Positions 44,642-53,271 of a stretch of DNA of 64,000 bases are shown one piece after another. Origin of the DNA: Gemmata massiliana. GTDB lineage: Bacteria > Planctomycetota > Planctomycetia > Gemmatales > Gemmataceae. Position 1 is the stretch's first letter, and each line of letters begins with the position of its first letter. The notes beneath the pieces are model-generated. The model did not search any database. It saw only the letters and a program-made list of their open reading frames with translations, and was not told the origin of the DNA. A program made the translations under genes and the position numbers. The stretch spans positions 7,709,738 to 7,773,737 of the forward strand of contig NZ_LR593886.1 in assembly GCF_901538265.1 (NCBI RefSeq). Reading direction: 5' to 3'.

Positions 44642-45007
44642 GGTTTCTTCTCGATGGCCTTTTTCTCGACTGTGGCCATGTACTCCCCCATGCCCGTTGA
44701 GCTGCCCTTTTTAACCACGTAAACCGTTCCGTCGGCATCGGTGATTTCAGAATCGGTGGTTGGCTGTCCGCGCCCGATAGCCTGCTTTACCGAGATGAAG
44801 AACGCGATGCGCGCCCTTCAGTTCAACACGACGCGCATCAACATCTTCCTGGGGCTTGAGGAATTTCTTACCCATCGAATCCCAGCTCTTCACGGTGACC
44901 TTCACCGTGGTTTCTTTCTTCTCCTGGCCCGGTGCCTGAGTCATCGTTGCGGACATGAGCGCTCCGAATGCGAGTGCGAAAGCGGCCGCTCGAATTATAG
45001 CGCTCAT
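44638..45007 (-). pseudogene. Secreted small protein gene with a frameshift
   Basis: From ATG 45007 it reads a signal peptide (AIIRAAAFALAFGALMSATM) then KKETTVKVTVKSWDSMGKKF, RRVELKGA. Near 44817 the natural continuation moves to another frame, IAFFISVKQAIGRGQPTTDS, DADGTVYVVKKGSSTGMGEY, ending at 44638. The second part is clearly protein-like (ends KKAIEKKP), so one base has been gained or lost. No family recognised. Confidence 0.6.
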
Positions 45008-45092
45008 ACGCGGTTCCCCAAAGGCGCGCAGGTGGTTCCAACGACACGAGGGTAACCGGGGGCAGAAAACCGGGGAAGTGAAATCGCGGTAC

Positions 45093-45143
45093 GCACCACC
45101 GGCCCGACTGAGCACTTCTAACGCTCAGTCGGGCCGGTGGTGC
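45093..45143. terminator. Perfect 20-base stem hairpin
   Basis: GCACCACCGGCCCGACTGAG (45093-45112) and its exact complement (45124-45143) with an 11-base loop. It lies between two minus-strand units, just past the FG-GAP fragment stop, and should terminate it. Confidence 0.75.
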
Positions 45144-45153
45144 GCACGGGACA

Positions 45154-45320
45154 TTAGCCAACAAAGATTCCGAGGTTCAGCGGGTCGCTCATCGCGACTT
45201 CGGACAGTAACTGAAGCGTCACGCCGTCTAAGGTGCGGACCGTGGCCGGGCGCCCTGGGCCGCTGCCCACGATGATATCGGCAAACCCATCACGGTTCGT
45301 GTCCCAGACCGCGACCCAGC
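45154..45320 (-). pseudogene. C-terminal fragment of an FG-GAP/VCBS-repeat protein
   Basis: Minus-strand frame reading VAVWDTNRDGFADIIVGSGP, GRPATVRTLDGVTLQLLSEV and a stop. The DxNxDGxxDIIVGxGPG calcium-binding blade of surface beta-propellers is unmistakable. The rest of the protein is absent; upstream bases belong to the next gene. Confidence 0.65.
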
Positions 45321-45370
45321 CGCAGCAGGCCCCGATCCGCCTCCCCCGCCCCTGTCGCGGCGAATGCTCC

Positions 45371-46954
45371 TCAGCGACCGGTTGCGTTCGATCGCGGCAT
45401 GCGGACGCCGATGTCGTCGCCGCGCTCGTCCAAGTGGTCGTTGAATAGCTTCCCGCCGTCGTCGGCACCGTTGACGCCGACGCTGTAGAACAGGTAGCCG
45501 CCGTTCGCCGGCTTGTAGACCAGCGGCTTCCCGCTGAACAGGTCATCGGACACCGTGGCCAAGTACTTCGGCGCGAGGTCGGCCAGCTTCGTTGGGTACT
45601 TGCCCGTGTCCGCGAGGTGCCCCGCCAGTGCGACCGCGACGAGGAGGTTTCGGTGCGTTTGTTCGGCCCGACCGACGCTCGTCGCGATTTTGTCACAGAC
45701 CAACACGTGATCGCGGACGACACGGCGAGCCAGCGTCTCGCTCACGGTCGTCCGTAACTTCTTCGGGTCGGTCTCCTTGAGCAGGGCGACCAAGTCGTCG
45801 GTCTTCAGCACGTCGAACGGATTGGCGTCATTGGGGCCTTCGGGCAGGAACGGCTTGGCCACCTCCGCCAGGGCCTTCATCCGGGCGGCGTGGGTGGGCA
45901 ACCGGCACGCGGCGACCGCCTTGTCGAGCGCCCCGTTCCCCGTTCGCTGGATCAGTCCCCAATCGATCTGGCTCATCGACGCTTCCGTCCGCTCCTCGGT
46001 CGGCCGCTCCTCATCGTCCTTGAGGAACGGCACCGCGCGGACTCCCTTCCGCCGGTACTCGCGGAGCGAGTCGAGGAAGCCGAATCGTTCGTACCCGTCG
46101 TACACCTCGGCCAATGGCATGGGCGGCGGAAGGGCAAGGAGATCGTCGCGGAATTGCCGCGCCTGCTTCGCCGATGGCTTCGATGACTCCAGAAGCGCGA
46201 GCGCCTTTCCCTCGGCGATAGCGCCGAACGCGATGCCGACGAGTGACCCGATAAGCGTGCCGGACCGAGAGGTCAGCCGGCCGAGGCGGTAAATGCTCAG
46301 GATGTCCTGCCACGCCGCGTCGTATTTCTTCTCGCCGCACCGGAGCATCACGCGGGCGCTCAGGAGTTGTACGATCTGCCGCGACGCGGACGGCGGGTCC
46401 ATCATGGCGGCCACCAGCAGCGAACCGCGCGCGCCGGTCTCGGTTCGCGCCACGAGCGGGCAGAAGTAGTGCTTCCGCTTCGCCGCCTCGGTCGCCTTCG
46501 CGAGCGGCTTCTCATTTTTCGCCAGCCATTCGGCGAACTTCGGGTCATCCTCGGCCGTCCAGGGCTCGGACATCCGCCGGCCTTCCCGCTCGAAGAAGCC
46601 GTCCTCGCGGCGTTCCTCACCGAAGAACTCGGCGGCACCGATGAGATACTCCCCATTCTCCGGCAGTGGTTCGGTGCCCAGCCACTTGAAGAAATCGGGG
46701 TGCAGCCTCTTCCCGTCCAGTTTCGGTCCGATGGCTTCGATCAGCAGAGAGACGGCATTCTCGCCCGGTTCGATCTTGCCGCGGAGGCGCTCGTTCAGTG
46801 CGGTCTCGTAATCGACGAACCCCTCGGCGTCGAGCGGGCCGGTGAGGTACGTCGTGTCCTTGCCGAGCTCGAACTTCGGCGTCGGAGCGGGCACCGGTGC
46901 GGCGATGGCTCCAACAGTTAACGCGGATGCCACCAGGAAGCAGAGCCCGCGCAT
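45371..46954 (-). CDS. Exported planctomycete protein of unknown function
   Basis: 527 residues from ATG 46954 (MRGLCFLVASALTVGAIAAP, a signal peptide); the frame opens further upstream but lacks a secretion signal there. Mostly helical, with RQIVQLLSARVMLRCGEKKY and DILSIYRLGRL, a pattern seen in planctomycete proteins with repeated helical hairpins. The C-terminus KPANGGYLFYSVGVNGADDG resembles the closing motif of pseudopilin-like DUF1559 proteins. Probably periplasmic. Confidence 0.7.
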   Translation of the reverse strand: MRGLCFLVASALTVGAIAAPVPAPTPKFELGKDTTYLTGPLDAEGFVDYETALNERLRGKIEPGENAVSLLIEAIGPKLDGKRLHPDFFKWLGTEPLPENGEYLIGAAEFFGEERREDGFFEREGRRMSEPWTAEDDPKFAEWLAKNEKPLAKATEAAKRKHYFCPLVARTETGARGSLLVAAMMDPPSASRQIVQLLSARVMLRCGEKKYDAAWQDILSIYRLGRLTSRSGTLIGSLVGIAFGAIAEGKALALLESSKPSAKQARQFRDDLLALPPPMPLAEVYDGYERFGFLDSLREYRRKGVRAVPFLKDDEERPTEERTEASMSQIDWGLIQRTGNGALDKAVAACRLPTHAARMKALAEVAKPFLPEGPNDANPFDVLKTDDLVALLKETDPKKLRTTVSETLARRVVRDHVLVCDKIATSVGRAEQTHRNLLVAVALAGHLADTGKYPTKLADLAPKYLATVSDDLFSGKPLVYKPANGGYLFYSVGVNGADDGGKLFNDHLDERGDDIGVRMPRSNATGR

Positions 46955-47730
46955 CGGACGCCCCTCGTATGGGAAACAGTTCAGCTTCCGTTCCACGTCA
47001 CGAGCACCGTCGGGCGGCTCCACAGTCCCAAATCGAGCCGTTACCAGGAGCCTGACGCGGCCGCACATGCCCGGAACGCTAGATCCGCTCAGTACATCGG
47101 CGACGAATGGGCGGACGACAACGAGTCATTAGTATAGGACCGTCGACACCCGCCACTCGGTTTGGGCTGCCGACGAGGCTTCACTCGACTGTCACATAAC
47201 CCACCGGACGGGTACGATCAAACGGGGTGTAGAAGGGCTACTGGTGGGTGTAGAAGGGCTACTGGTGAAGGAGGGGCGCGGAATGCCGGTCGTGTATTTG
47301 CTGTGCCGAGAGGCGACGAGGTATTACGAGGTGATGACCAGGAACGCACGGTGACGCTGATCGGGAACTGGCTCCAGAAATCGCGCGAGGGGAAGGCGTT
47401 CACGGTGCGCGGCACACTGCGAGTCGTTCACCACGAGGCGTATGCGGTGAACGGGGTACACGTCCCGCCCTGGGACGACATCCGGTTCGAGGAGCGCTAG
47501 CATTCCTCGAATCGGCTCTGTGCCCTGATCACGAACGCGTCGGAGGTACATTCGAGGTCGACGCAAGAGAACCCTTACGGAGCCCCTTCGCTGACTGGAG
47601 CAAACGAACACGGGCCACTTCCCGTTTGAGCAGGGGAACGAATATGGTATCCTGCGAGAAGTTTCACCAATAAATACCGGTCCCCAGCCGGTAGGCCAAT
47701 TCTAAGTTCGGCCACGCGCGGAGGCATGCG
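46955..47730. other. Intergenic stretch with a 21-bp tandem repeat
   Basis: 47225-47245 and 47246-47266 are identical 21-base units (GGGTGTAGAAGGGCTACTGG plus T). A short frame from GTG 47351 to 47500 (VTLIGNWLQKSREGKAFTVR ... WDDIRFEER, 49 residues) may be a small gene or a relic; I see nothing else. Confidence 0.4.
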
Positions 47731-48402
47731 ATAACGGAAATCGAGCTGTTACGGGAGCACCTGACTGAGCTGCGGAGGCGTGACCCCGGCTACAAGGTGT
47801 TCGGGGCCAAGGCGCATCGCTACTACAGCGCTTCGGTTGGACGGGGGGAGTTGGACCGCGTCGAATCTGCTCTCGGTGTCTCGCTCCCGGCCGAGTATCG
47901 AGATCTCATGCTGCAACTCGGGTACGGGGCCGGTCCCTACTACGGGCTGTGGAGCCCCGGTAAGTCGCTGAACGAGTTCAGGGGCTGGGCTCAAGAGTAC
48001 GAGGCCGAAGAGGGACGGCCGGTGCGCCCGACGGATCTCTTCCCGCTCGCCGCGGACGACCTGCGCGACGTGGAAGTCCGCCCCGTCGACCGTGACTGGC
48101 CGTGTGACGGCTGCATACCGATTTGTCACCAGGGCTGCACGTTCTGGTCGGTATTGGTACTAACGGGCGCGTTCGCCGGGCGCGTGTGGGACGTTGCGTG
48201 TTTCGCCGGGTTCTCGGGGGAGTGGGTGCCGGCGTGCCGTCCGCCGGGGTGGTGGGATCCCGGCACGCCGCACCCCGGCCAGTTGCCCCCATTGCCCCGC
48301 CCGCCGACGTTGGTCGAATGGTTCGCGGGTTGGACCGAGCGGTGTCTTACGAACCTCCCTGAGACGGCCGAACCCCACTCTGCACGGGACCGCTGCACGT
48401 AG
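47731..48402 (+). CDS. SMI1/KNR4 (SUKH) family protein
   Basis: 223 residues if begun at 47731, 201 from GTG 47797. SUKH features: LDRVESALGVSLPAEYRDLM, LQLGYGAGPYYGLWSPG, and a Cys-rich CDGCIPICHQGCTFWSVLVL core, ending near WFAGWTERCL. SUKH proteins are typically immunity proteins against nuclease toxins. The conserved N-terminus ITEIELLREHLTELRRRDPG lies before the first usable GTG and is preceded by GGAGG six bases before an ATA codon, so either a rare start or a one-base loss at the nearby ATG 47726 has occurred. Confidence 0.75.
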   Translation: MTEIELLREHLTELRRRDPGYKVFGAKAHRYYSASVGRGELDRVESALGVSLPAEYRDLMLQLGYGAGPYYGLWSPGKSLNEFRGWAQEYEAEEGRPVRPTDLFPLAADDLRDVEVRPVDRDWPCDGCIPICHQGCTFWSVLVLTGAFAGRVWDVACFAGFSGEWVPACRPPGWWDPGTPHPGQLPPLPRPPTLVEWFAGWTERCLTNLPETAEPHSARDRCT

Positions 48403-48467
48403 CTTGTTTCGCGAACGTGTCGCGGGGGTGCGGCTGGTGAGTCACGGTTCGGTGACGGAGGACTCTG

Positions 48468-48764
48468 ATGAGCGACAGCCGTAATGCTGGAGAGGGAGGC
48501 TTCGGGAACCTGCCCAAGTGGCCGGCCGCGGCCAAGGAGTTGCCCGAGTCACGCCCAGTCGAGCCGCCGCGCTCCCGGCTGAAGTGGTCGCTGGGCCTTG
48601 GGGCCGTGGGCGGCCTGCTCGGACTGTTCCGATCCGGGGGCAGTGACCCGGCCTACCTCGCCGGCTCGGTCACGGGTGGATTCATGGTGTTCGCCCTCAT
48701 CGGTCTGATCGTGGAGCACGCGCTGTACGATCGTGAACGGCGGCGGCGATGGGAGGATCGCTAA
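48468..48764 (+). CDS. Small two-helix membrane protein
   Basis: 98 residues from ATG 48468 after GGAGGACTCTG. A proline-rich cytoplasmic N-terminus, then two hydrophobic helices (WSLGLGAVGGLLGLF and YLAGSVTGGFMVFALIGLIV), and a basic tail RERRRRWEDR. No family recognised. It follows the SUKH gene in the same direction. Confidence 0.6.
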   Translation: MSDSRNAGEGGFGNLPKWPAAAKELPESRPVEPPRSRLKWSLGLGAVGGLLGLFRSGGSDPAYLAGSVTGGFMVFALIGLIVEHALYDRERRRRWEDR

Positions 48765-48897
48765 CTACGACCTTGAGGCGGCCGCGCCGAACCCGGCGCG
48801 GCACATGACTGCGGGGCGGGACCGATTTTCTGAATCTTTACCGTATCCCGCCGTTTCTGTAGCAGGTGAGATTGGTGTTCGGCGGCGTGACGAGTTC

Positions 48898-49026
48898 ATG
48901 GCTCGGAACGGTAGCAACCCCAACCAGGGCATGGTGGTGTTCCGCGGACCGGGCGGGCAGTGGCGGGGCACGTCCGTGGAACTGGTCGGCGACCGAGTGA
49001 TGTGCCAGTCGTCGCGCGGCAAGTGA
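48898..49026 (+). CDS. Possible very small protein
   Basis: 42 residues from ATG 48898: MARNGSNPNQGMVVFRGPGG then QWRGTSVELVGDRVMCQSSR. Beta-type pattern, no ribosome site worth noting. Reported with low confidence because codon use fits the neighbourhood. Confidence 0.25.
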   Translation: MARNGSNPNQGMVVFRGPGGQWRGTSVELVGDRVMCQSSRGK

Positions 49027-49133
49027 GCGCCAGACACTATATCTGCACAGCCCGCATGTCGGCTTTTGGGGTTCGCAGCTCATCGTGTGAGCCGAGCGGG
49101 TGCGTTTGGCCGTTCGACGATGGAGGGTGGCCG

Positions 49134-49610
49134 ATGCGGCTGGGCATAATGATTATCGTCGGTCTCGTGGCCGGCTGCTCACGTACCGCTCCCGACGCAC
49201 CCCAGACGGAGTCGTCGGGAACATCGGTTATTACGAGCCCTCAGCCCAAACTCGCACCGCCGACCGGCCTGTACTCCGACGAAGAGATCCGGAAACTCGC
49301 TCCATTCGACCTCGACAAGGAAGCTGGTGCTTTTGGCTTACCGTTCGACGTTCACGTCCTCGACGTGGTTCCGGAAGGTGAGAGCTACCCACGCGAGAGG
49401 GTGTTCAAGACGCTGGGAATCGACGCCACGCGCGTTCGCGATTTCAGGAAGAGCGGTATCAATTTCGTCGTCTTCCTCACTTGGCAGGTGTCACCGTCCT
49501 ACGACATCTCCTGCATGACCGCGACCAACGACCCGGAGAACAACGAGTTGGAGATGACCGATCCCAAGAGGTTGGTGTACGGGATCAGACTGGTCAAGCG
49601 GCCGGAGTAG
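49134..49610 (+). CDS. Lipoprotein of unknown function
   Basis: 158 residues from ATG 49134 after GGAGGGTGGCCG. Lipobox VAGC gives a short signal (MRLGIMIIVGLVAGCSRTA). The mature domain has PFDLDKEAGAFGLPFDVHVL, RVFKTLGIDATRVRDFRKSG and PKRLVYGIRLVKRP, an alpha/beta fold unknown to me. Gene upstream of the frameshifted planctomycete gene at 49715. Confidence 0.65.
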   Translation: MRLGIMIIVGLVAGCSRTAPDAPQTESSGTSVITSPQPKLAPPTGLYSDEEIRKLAPFDLDKEAGAFGLPFDVHVLDVVPEGESYPRERVFKTLGIDATRVRDFRKSGINFVVFLTWQVSPSYDISCMTATNDPENNELEMTDPKRLVYGIRLVKRPE

Positions 49611-49714
49611 GACCGTCGGGGGCGAGTGGCGACTCGGCAAGTGTCAGCCATCCGAAGCACGTTGGCACCGGGCGCCGGATCGGTCGCGCTGGGAGCGGTT
49701 CCAGGGAGCGACCG

Positions 49715-50454
49715 ATGACCGAAGAAGAATGGCTCGAAAGCATCGATCCGATGCACCTGTGGGTGTCGCTGGACCGCAACGCGAGCAACCGAAAGCGGCG
49801 ATTATTCGGCTGCGCTTGTTGTCGTCGGATCTGGCCACTGATTCCTGACGCACGCTGTCGCTCGGCTGTCATCACCGCCGAGCAGTTCGCTGACGGCGAT
49901 GTTAGTCGTGCGGAACTCGCCCGAGCGAAAGCACAAGCGAAGGCCGCTTCGGTGGAACATTCGGGCGCGAAAGCACACGCGCGGGCGACCTCTGCGGAAC
50001 AATGGGGGCGGGTTTTAACAAAGCACTGGGCTGCCGGAGCATGTTGTTCCGTGGCGCTCGCCAAAGCGAGTGATGTGGTAATGGCCGGGCGCAGCGCGGC
50101 GGTGGCGCAACAGACACACGCGGTCCTCCAGTTGGGGCGCCCGTTCGGATCCCCGGAATCGGCTGCAATGACGGACCAGCTCGCGGAACAAGAACAGCGC
50201 GCACAGGCCGACCTCCTTCGCGACATCTTCGGTAACCCGTTTCGCCCGGTTCCGTTCTCCCTTGGTGCTCGGACACCGCAGTGGCAATAGCCGCGCAGAT
50301 GTACGCGTTGCGAGATTTCTCCGGAATCCCGATTCTGGCCGACGCATTGGAGGAATCCGGATGCGATAACGCCGATGTGCTCGATCACTGCTGCGGTCCC
50401 GGGCCGCACGTGCGTGGGTGCTGGGTCGTCGACTTGGTGTTGGGGAAGGAGTAG
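49715..50454 (+). pseudogene. Planctomycete-specific CCRRIWP-type protein, frameshifted
   Basis: From ATG 49715 (after AGGGAGCGACCG): MTEEEWLESIDPMHLWVSLD, RKRRLFGCACCRRIWPLIPD, LLRDIFGNPFRPVPFSL. A stop at 50290 cuts this frame, while the expected tail AAQMYALRDFSGIPILADAL, CDNADVLDHCCGPGPHVRGC, VVDLVLGKE continues in another frame to 50454. One base near 50270 is missing or extra. The family is widespread in Gemmataceae; function unknown. Confidence 0.7.
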
Positions 50455-50539
50455 TGACGCCGCAGTACGTGCAATGAGCGAGCGGATAGCCCGATCGGAT
50501 AACCAACTCTGAAGCACAACACCAGAGAGCAACCGAGTG

Positions 50540-50842
50540 ATGCCACCAAAGGAATTACGAACGCCTTTTCCCACTGGTCGTTGGCTCTGGGCTGCCACCG
50601 TTGGCGCGCTGGTCTTCTTGGTCAGTTGGGGTATCGGAATCGGGGGAACGCTCCTCATCATCCGAGCCGTCCCGGCGGATGTGCCAAATCCCACGGAGCC
50701 GCGCGAGGGGTTGGGCGACGCGATGACGGCGATGTTCCTTTTCTGCCTCGGCGTTGTCCTGTCGTTCTTCCCGGCCGCGGTTGTTGGGTATGCGGCCGCG
50801 GTTTTGGTTGTGCATCGCCGGGTGACTCGTGGTCAGTCCTAG
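50540..50842 (+). CDS. Small membrane protein
   Basis: 100 residues from ATG 50540; GTG 50537 directly precedes it. Two hydrophobic helices (LWAATVGALVFLVSWGIGIG and AMFLFCLGVVLSFFPAAVVG) and a basic C-terminus. No family recognised. Confidence 0.6.
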   Translation: MPPKELRTPFPTGRWLWAATVGALVFLVSWGIGIGGTLLIIRAVPADVPNPTEPREGLGDAMTAMFLFCLGVVLSFFPAAVVGYAAAVLVVHRRVTRGQS

Positions 50843-50981
50843 TACATCTCGCGGCTCCGACCGCTGCCCGACGGCCGGGCACAAGGGGGCCTCCGCCCAG
50901 CCGATCTTTCACTTAGCTGCGCGCCTACCGCACGGGCCTAAACCATCCGGGATCGCCCACACCCTTCCCGGAGGTCCGAAC

Positions 50982-51281
50982 GTGTCCCAGCAAATCACAC
51001 CCGAACCGATCGACCCCGCCGCACTCGCATTGCTCGCCGACGGCTCAATGACTGTGCGTCAGGCCGCGGAGTGGAGTGGGATCAGCAGGAGTGAACTGTT
51101 CGCGCTGATGCACGGCGGCCACGTCGAGTGGTTCCGTCGCGGTAAGAACAATCTGATTCCCCGCCGCTCCCTCAACGAGTACCTGGCCCGGCTGTACGCG
51201 GCTCACAGGGTGGCGCCAATCCGAAAACCGTCGCCGCGACGGGCCGCAGGTGCGGGCACCCGCACCGTCGCCAGGGACTGA
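50982..51281 (+). CDS. Excisionase-like HTH protein (copy A)
   Basis: 99 residues from GTG 50982, seven bases after GGAGG. HTH core MTVRQAAEWSGISRSELFAL, MHGGHVEWFRRGKNNLIPRR and SLNEYLARLYAAHRV, the DNA-binding layout of MerR/Xis-like proteins (wing WFRxGKxxxIPRxSL). Two closely related copies lie at 51534 and 61475. Such copies mark the recombination modules of mobile elements. Confidence 0.75.
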   Translation: MSQQITPEPIDPAALALLADGSMTVRQAAEWSGISRSELFALMHGGHVEWFRRGKNNLIPRRSLNEYLARLYAAHRVAPIRKPSPRRAAGAGTRTVARD

Positions 51282-51454
51282 GCCACCATCGACTGCTTTT
51301 TGGTGATGCCCTGCTCGGCCAGAGTGGGAGCTATTGGTTCTGGCGGTTCCACTCGGGAACCGCCAGAAGACTCGCGACCCCTTAGCTGCCCCTGAGCCCC
51401 CGTGTTCTTCTGCACCCGCTTAAGCATCTCTCCCATCAGCATGAGTGCTTCCAC
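51203..51454 (-). CDS. Possible small protein, fragment
   Basis: Up to 83 residues, overlapping the 3' end of the upstream gene on the other strand. Contains EALMLMGEMLKRVQKNTGAQ and TLAEQGITKKQSMVAQSLAT; the latter resembles the I-xKKxSxxAQxLA words of phage-related ParB/DUF3102-type proteins. Probably a relic. Low confidence. Confidence 0.3.
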   Translation of the reverse strand: MEALMLMGEMLKRVQKNTGAQGQLRGRESSGGSRVEPPEPIAPTLAEQGITKKQSMVAQSLATVRVPAPAARRGDGFRIGATL

Positions 51455-51533
51455 CGCGATGGCCCGCGCGTGCAGCTCTCGGACCGGGGCGTATCCTGGC
51501 CCACGTCGCCCGCACCTCTAGGAGCTCTACACG

Positions 51534-51776
51534 ATGTCTACTCCTTCCGCGACCACTTCGGGCCTACGCGACTGGCGACTCGGTGCGATCCGCGGTGTGC
51601 GAAAGGCAGCAAAGTTCAGTGGCCTTTCCCGTCACGAGATCGTCGCACTGACAGATGCCAACATCATCGCGTGGTTCCCCCACAAAGAACGCGGGGACCG
51701 AATGATCTCGAAGCGGTCGCTGATCGAGTACCTCGCGCGATTGTGTGCCGCACACGAGGCTGCAAATAAGGAGTGA
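51534..51776 (+). CDS. Excisionase-like HTH protein (copy B)
   Basis: 80 residues from ATG 51534 after AGGAGCTCTACACG. Core VRKAAKFSGLSRHEIVALTD, IAWFPHKERGDRMISKRSLI, EYLARLCAAHEA aligns throughout with copy A, with Asp replacing Gly in the turn. DNA-binding role inferred. Confidence 0.7.
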   Translation: MSTPSATTSGLRDWRLGAIRGVRKAAKFSGLSRHEIVALTDANIIAWFPHKERGDRMISKRSLIEYLARLCAAHEAANKE

Positions 51777-51844
51777 CCGCCAGGAGCCCGGAAACGGCCC
51801 TGGCGCTTTACCGGTGAGGTGAACGGGCCAGCGTATCCACAGGC

Positions 51845-51884
51845 GAGCTGGCGGTTGAGGTAAAAGTATCTCAACCGCCAGCTC
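51845..51884. terminator. Bidirectional terminator, 15-base stem
   Basis: GAGCTGGCGGTTGAG (51845-51859) and CTCAACCGCCAGCTC (51870-51884) are exact complements with a 10-base loop, between the convergent copy B and XRE genes. Confidence 0.8.
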
Positions 51885-52164
51885 ACTTCTTCCCCTTCGG
51901 TTTCTTCGCGACCGTCGGCTCCGCGGGCACTGGTTCAGCCGCGGCCGGTGCGCTGAAAGCGGTGCAGTCCACACCGAGCGCCTTCGCGAGTTTCAACACC
52001 ACTGGCCACGCGGGTTCTTGCTCCTCCCTTTCGAGTCGTGCAATTGTGTTCACATGCACGGCTGCTGCATCGGCGATTTCCTTCTGAGTTAGGCCTTTCT
52101 CCTCGCGGATTTCCCGCAAGCGCCTTCCGAAGCCAGTCGGGTCGTTCTCGCCTCTACCGGGCAT
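51883..52164 (-). CDS. XRE-family transcriptional regulator
   Basis: 93 residues from ATG 52164 after GAGGAG. Classic Cro/C1 HTH at about 11-65: FGRRLREIREEKGLTQKEIA, DAAAVHVNTIARLEREEQEP, PVVLKLAKALGVD. Ala/Pro/Lys tail. It diverges from a SWIM-protein gene across three CTCTCGTATAGT operator copies that overlap both promoters, so it is very likely an autorepressor that also controls the SWIM gene. Confidence 0.85.
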   Translation of the reverse strand: MPGRGENDPTGFGRRLREIREEKGLTQKEIADAAAVHVNTIARLEREEQEPAWPVVLKLAKALGVDCTAFSAPAAAEPVPAEPTVAKKPKGKK

Positions 52165-52188
52165 ACCGGCTCCTCAACTCTCGGAAAA

Positions 52189-52259
52189 ACTATACGAGAG
52201 AGGTTGACAAGCAGCCAACATCTCTCGTATAGTTTCGGTGTCAACCTCTCTCGTATAGT
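52189..52259. promoter_or_regulatory. Divergent promoters with triple operator for the XRE regulator
   Basis: ACTATACGAGAGAGGTTGAC (from 52189) is repeated as a perfect 21-base inverted copy at 52239-52259, and a third half-site TCTCTCGTATAGT lies at 52221-52233. Rightward promoter: TTGACA (52204-52209), 18-base spacer, TATAGT (52228-52233). Leftward: TTGGCT, 18 bases, TATAGT ending at 52189. The operator copies cover the -10 boxes on both sides. Confidence 0.75.
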
Positions 52260-52302
52260 CTACCCGCCAATGTGACGCGGTCAACCTGAGAAGGCCCAAC
52301 CG

Positions 52303-52650
52303 ATGCCCACGTTCACCGAGCTCCTGCCCGCAACCAAGTCCGAAAAGCACGGTGCCTTGAAGTGGGAGCCGGCTATCGACAACGCGACCAGCCACTTCGC
52401 CGGCGTTCTCACGATCACGGGGAAGCGCGACCACTGCCGGTACCGGGTCGAGGAATACCCCGCCGACGAACCGGGGCGCGCCTTTCTGCTCTTCAAGCTC
52501 GATGCCGGCACCGACTGCACGGAGGAGCGCTACGGCTGCTTCCTCGCGAAGGGCGGGGCGAACCTGTGCGAGTGCCGAGGGTTCGTCGCCACTCGTGGTT
52601 GCAAACACATCGTGGGCCTCACGGAGCTGGTACGAGCCGGCCAGGTGTGA
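52303..52650 (+). CDS. SWIM zinc-finger protein under XRE control
   Basis: 115 residues from ATG 52303. Zinc motif NLCECRGFVATRGCKHIVGL, i.e. C-x-C-x8-C-x-H, the canonical SWIM spacing. Before it, a strand-rich region YRVEEYPADEPGRAFLLFKL. Unlike the five proteins at 9-15 kb it lacks pentapeptide repeats and the EIDWRPTE tail. SWIM domains bind DNA or proteins; being XRE-repressed on a mobile element hints at a role in element maintenance or counter-defence (inference). Confidence 0.75.
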   Translation: MPTFTELLPATKSEKHGALKWEPAIDNATSHFAGVLTITGKRDHCRYRVEEYPADEPGRAFLLFKLDAGTDCTEERYGCFLAKGGANLCECRGFVATRGCKHIVGLTELVRAGQV

Positions 52651-52785
52651 AGTGCGGGCGCCTGCGCCTGCCCCGGACGGTCGATCGATTGTGACGCGAT
52701 TATCACAACCGATCCGGTGTTCGACTCGCCGGCGGGGCGCTTGAAGCAGTTGAGGGAACTGCTTCATTCTCTGGAGGTTTCGGTC

Positions 52786-53271
52786 ATGTTGACTCTAAAC
52801 CGTGAGCGGCTCGCGCGCTCGCCATCGCGGGTCGATTCGTGCGGCCAGTTGAACGTGTGCCCGGAATGTGACGGGCAGTTGTTCTTAGATATGTCCGCGC
52901 GCAGGGGTATCGAGTTGCTGTGTACTGGGTGCTTCGCTTACGAGATCACACCCGTTGCGCCGCCCGCACTCACCGTTCCGGATGTCCCTTCGGCCTTGGT
53001 GTTCTTCCGACGGGCCGAGCGGGACGTGTACCGCGCCGTTCGCGCGCTCGGGTACTGCGAGAACCCGGCCAAGATCATGCCGGCCGACATCATCGAGTGG
53101 CTTACCGCCTGGTACGCACAGCTCGAACCGAACCCGCTCAAGAGGAAGGACGCACTGCGGGTCACCGTCAGCCACGCTCTCACGAGGCTTCGCGACGCCG
53201 GATTCGTGCAACGGACGGAGAAGGGGTGGGTGCTGTGCGAGGCCGCCAGCTCGAAAGGCGGTGCCCTGTGA
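52786..53271 (+). CDS. Zinc-ribbon plus winged-helix-like protein
   Basis: 161 residues from ATG 52786 after GGAGGTTTCGGTC. A zinc knuckle pair VCPECDGQLF and LLCTGCFAYE at about 22-50, then a helical domain VYRAVRALGYCENPAKIMPA with a winged-helix-type end KDALRVTVSHALTRLRDAGF, VQRTEKGWVL. Likely DNA-binding. Its stop overlaps the next start (GTGA). Confidence 0.65.
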   Translation: MLTLNRERLARSPSRVDSCGQLNVCPECDGQLFLDMSARRGIELLCTGCFAYEITPVAPPALTVPDVPSALVFFRRAERDVYRAVRALGYCENPAKIMPADIIEWLTAWYAQLEPNPLKRKDALRVTVSHALTRLRDAGFVQRTEKGWVLCEAASSKGGAL

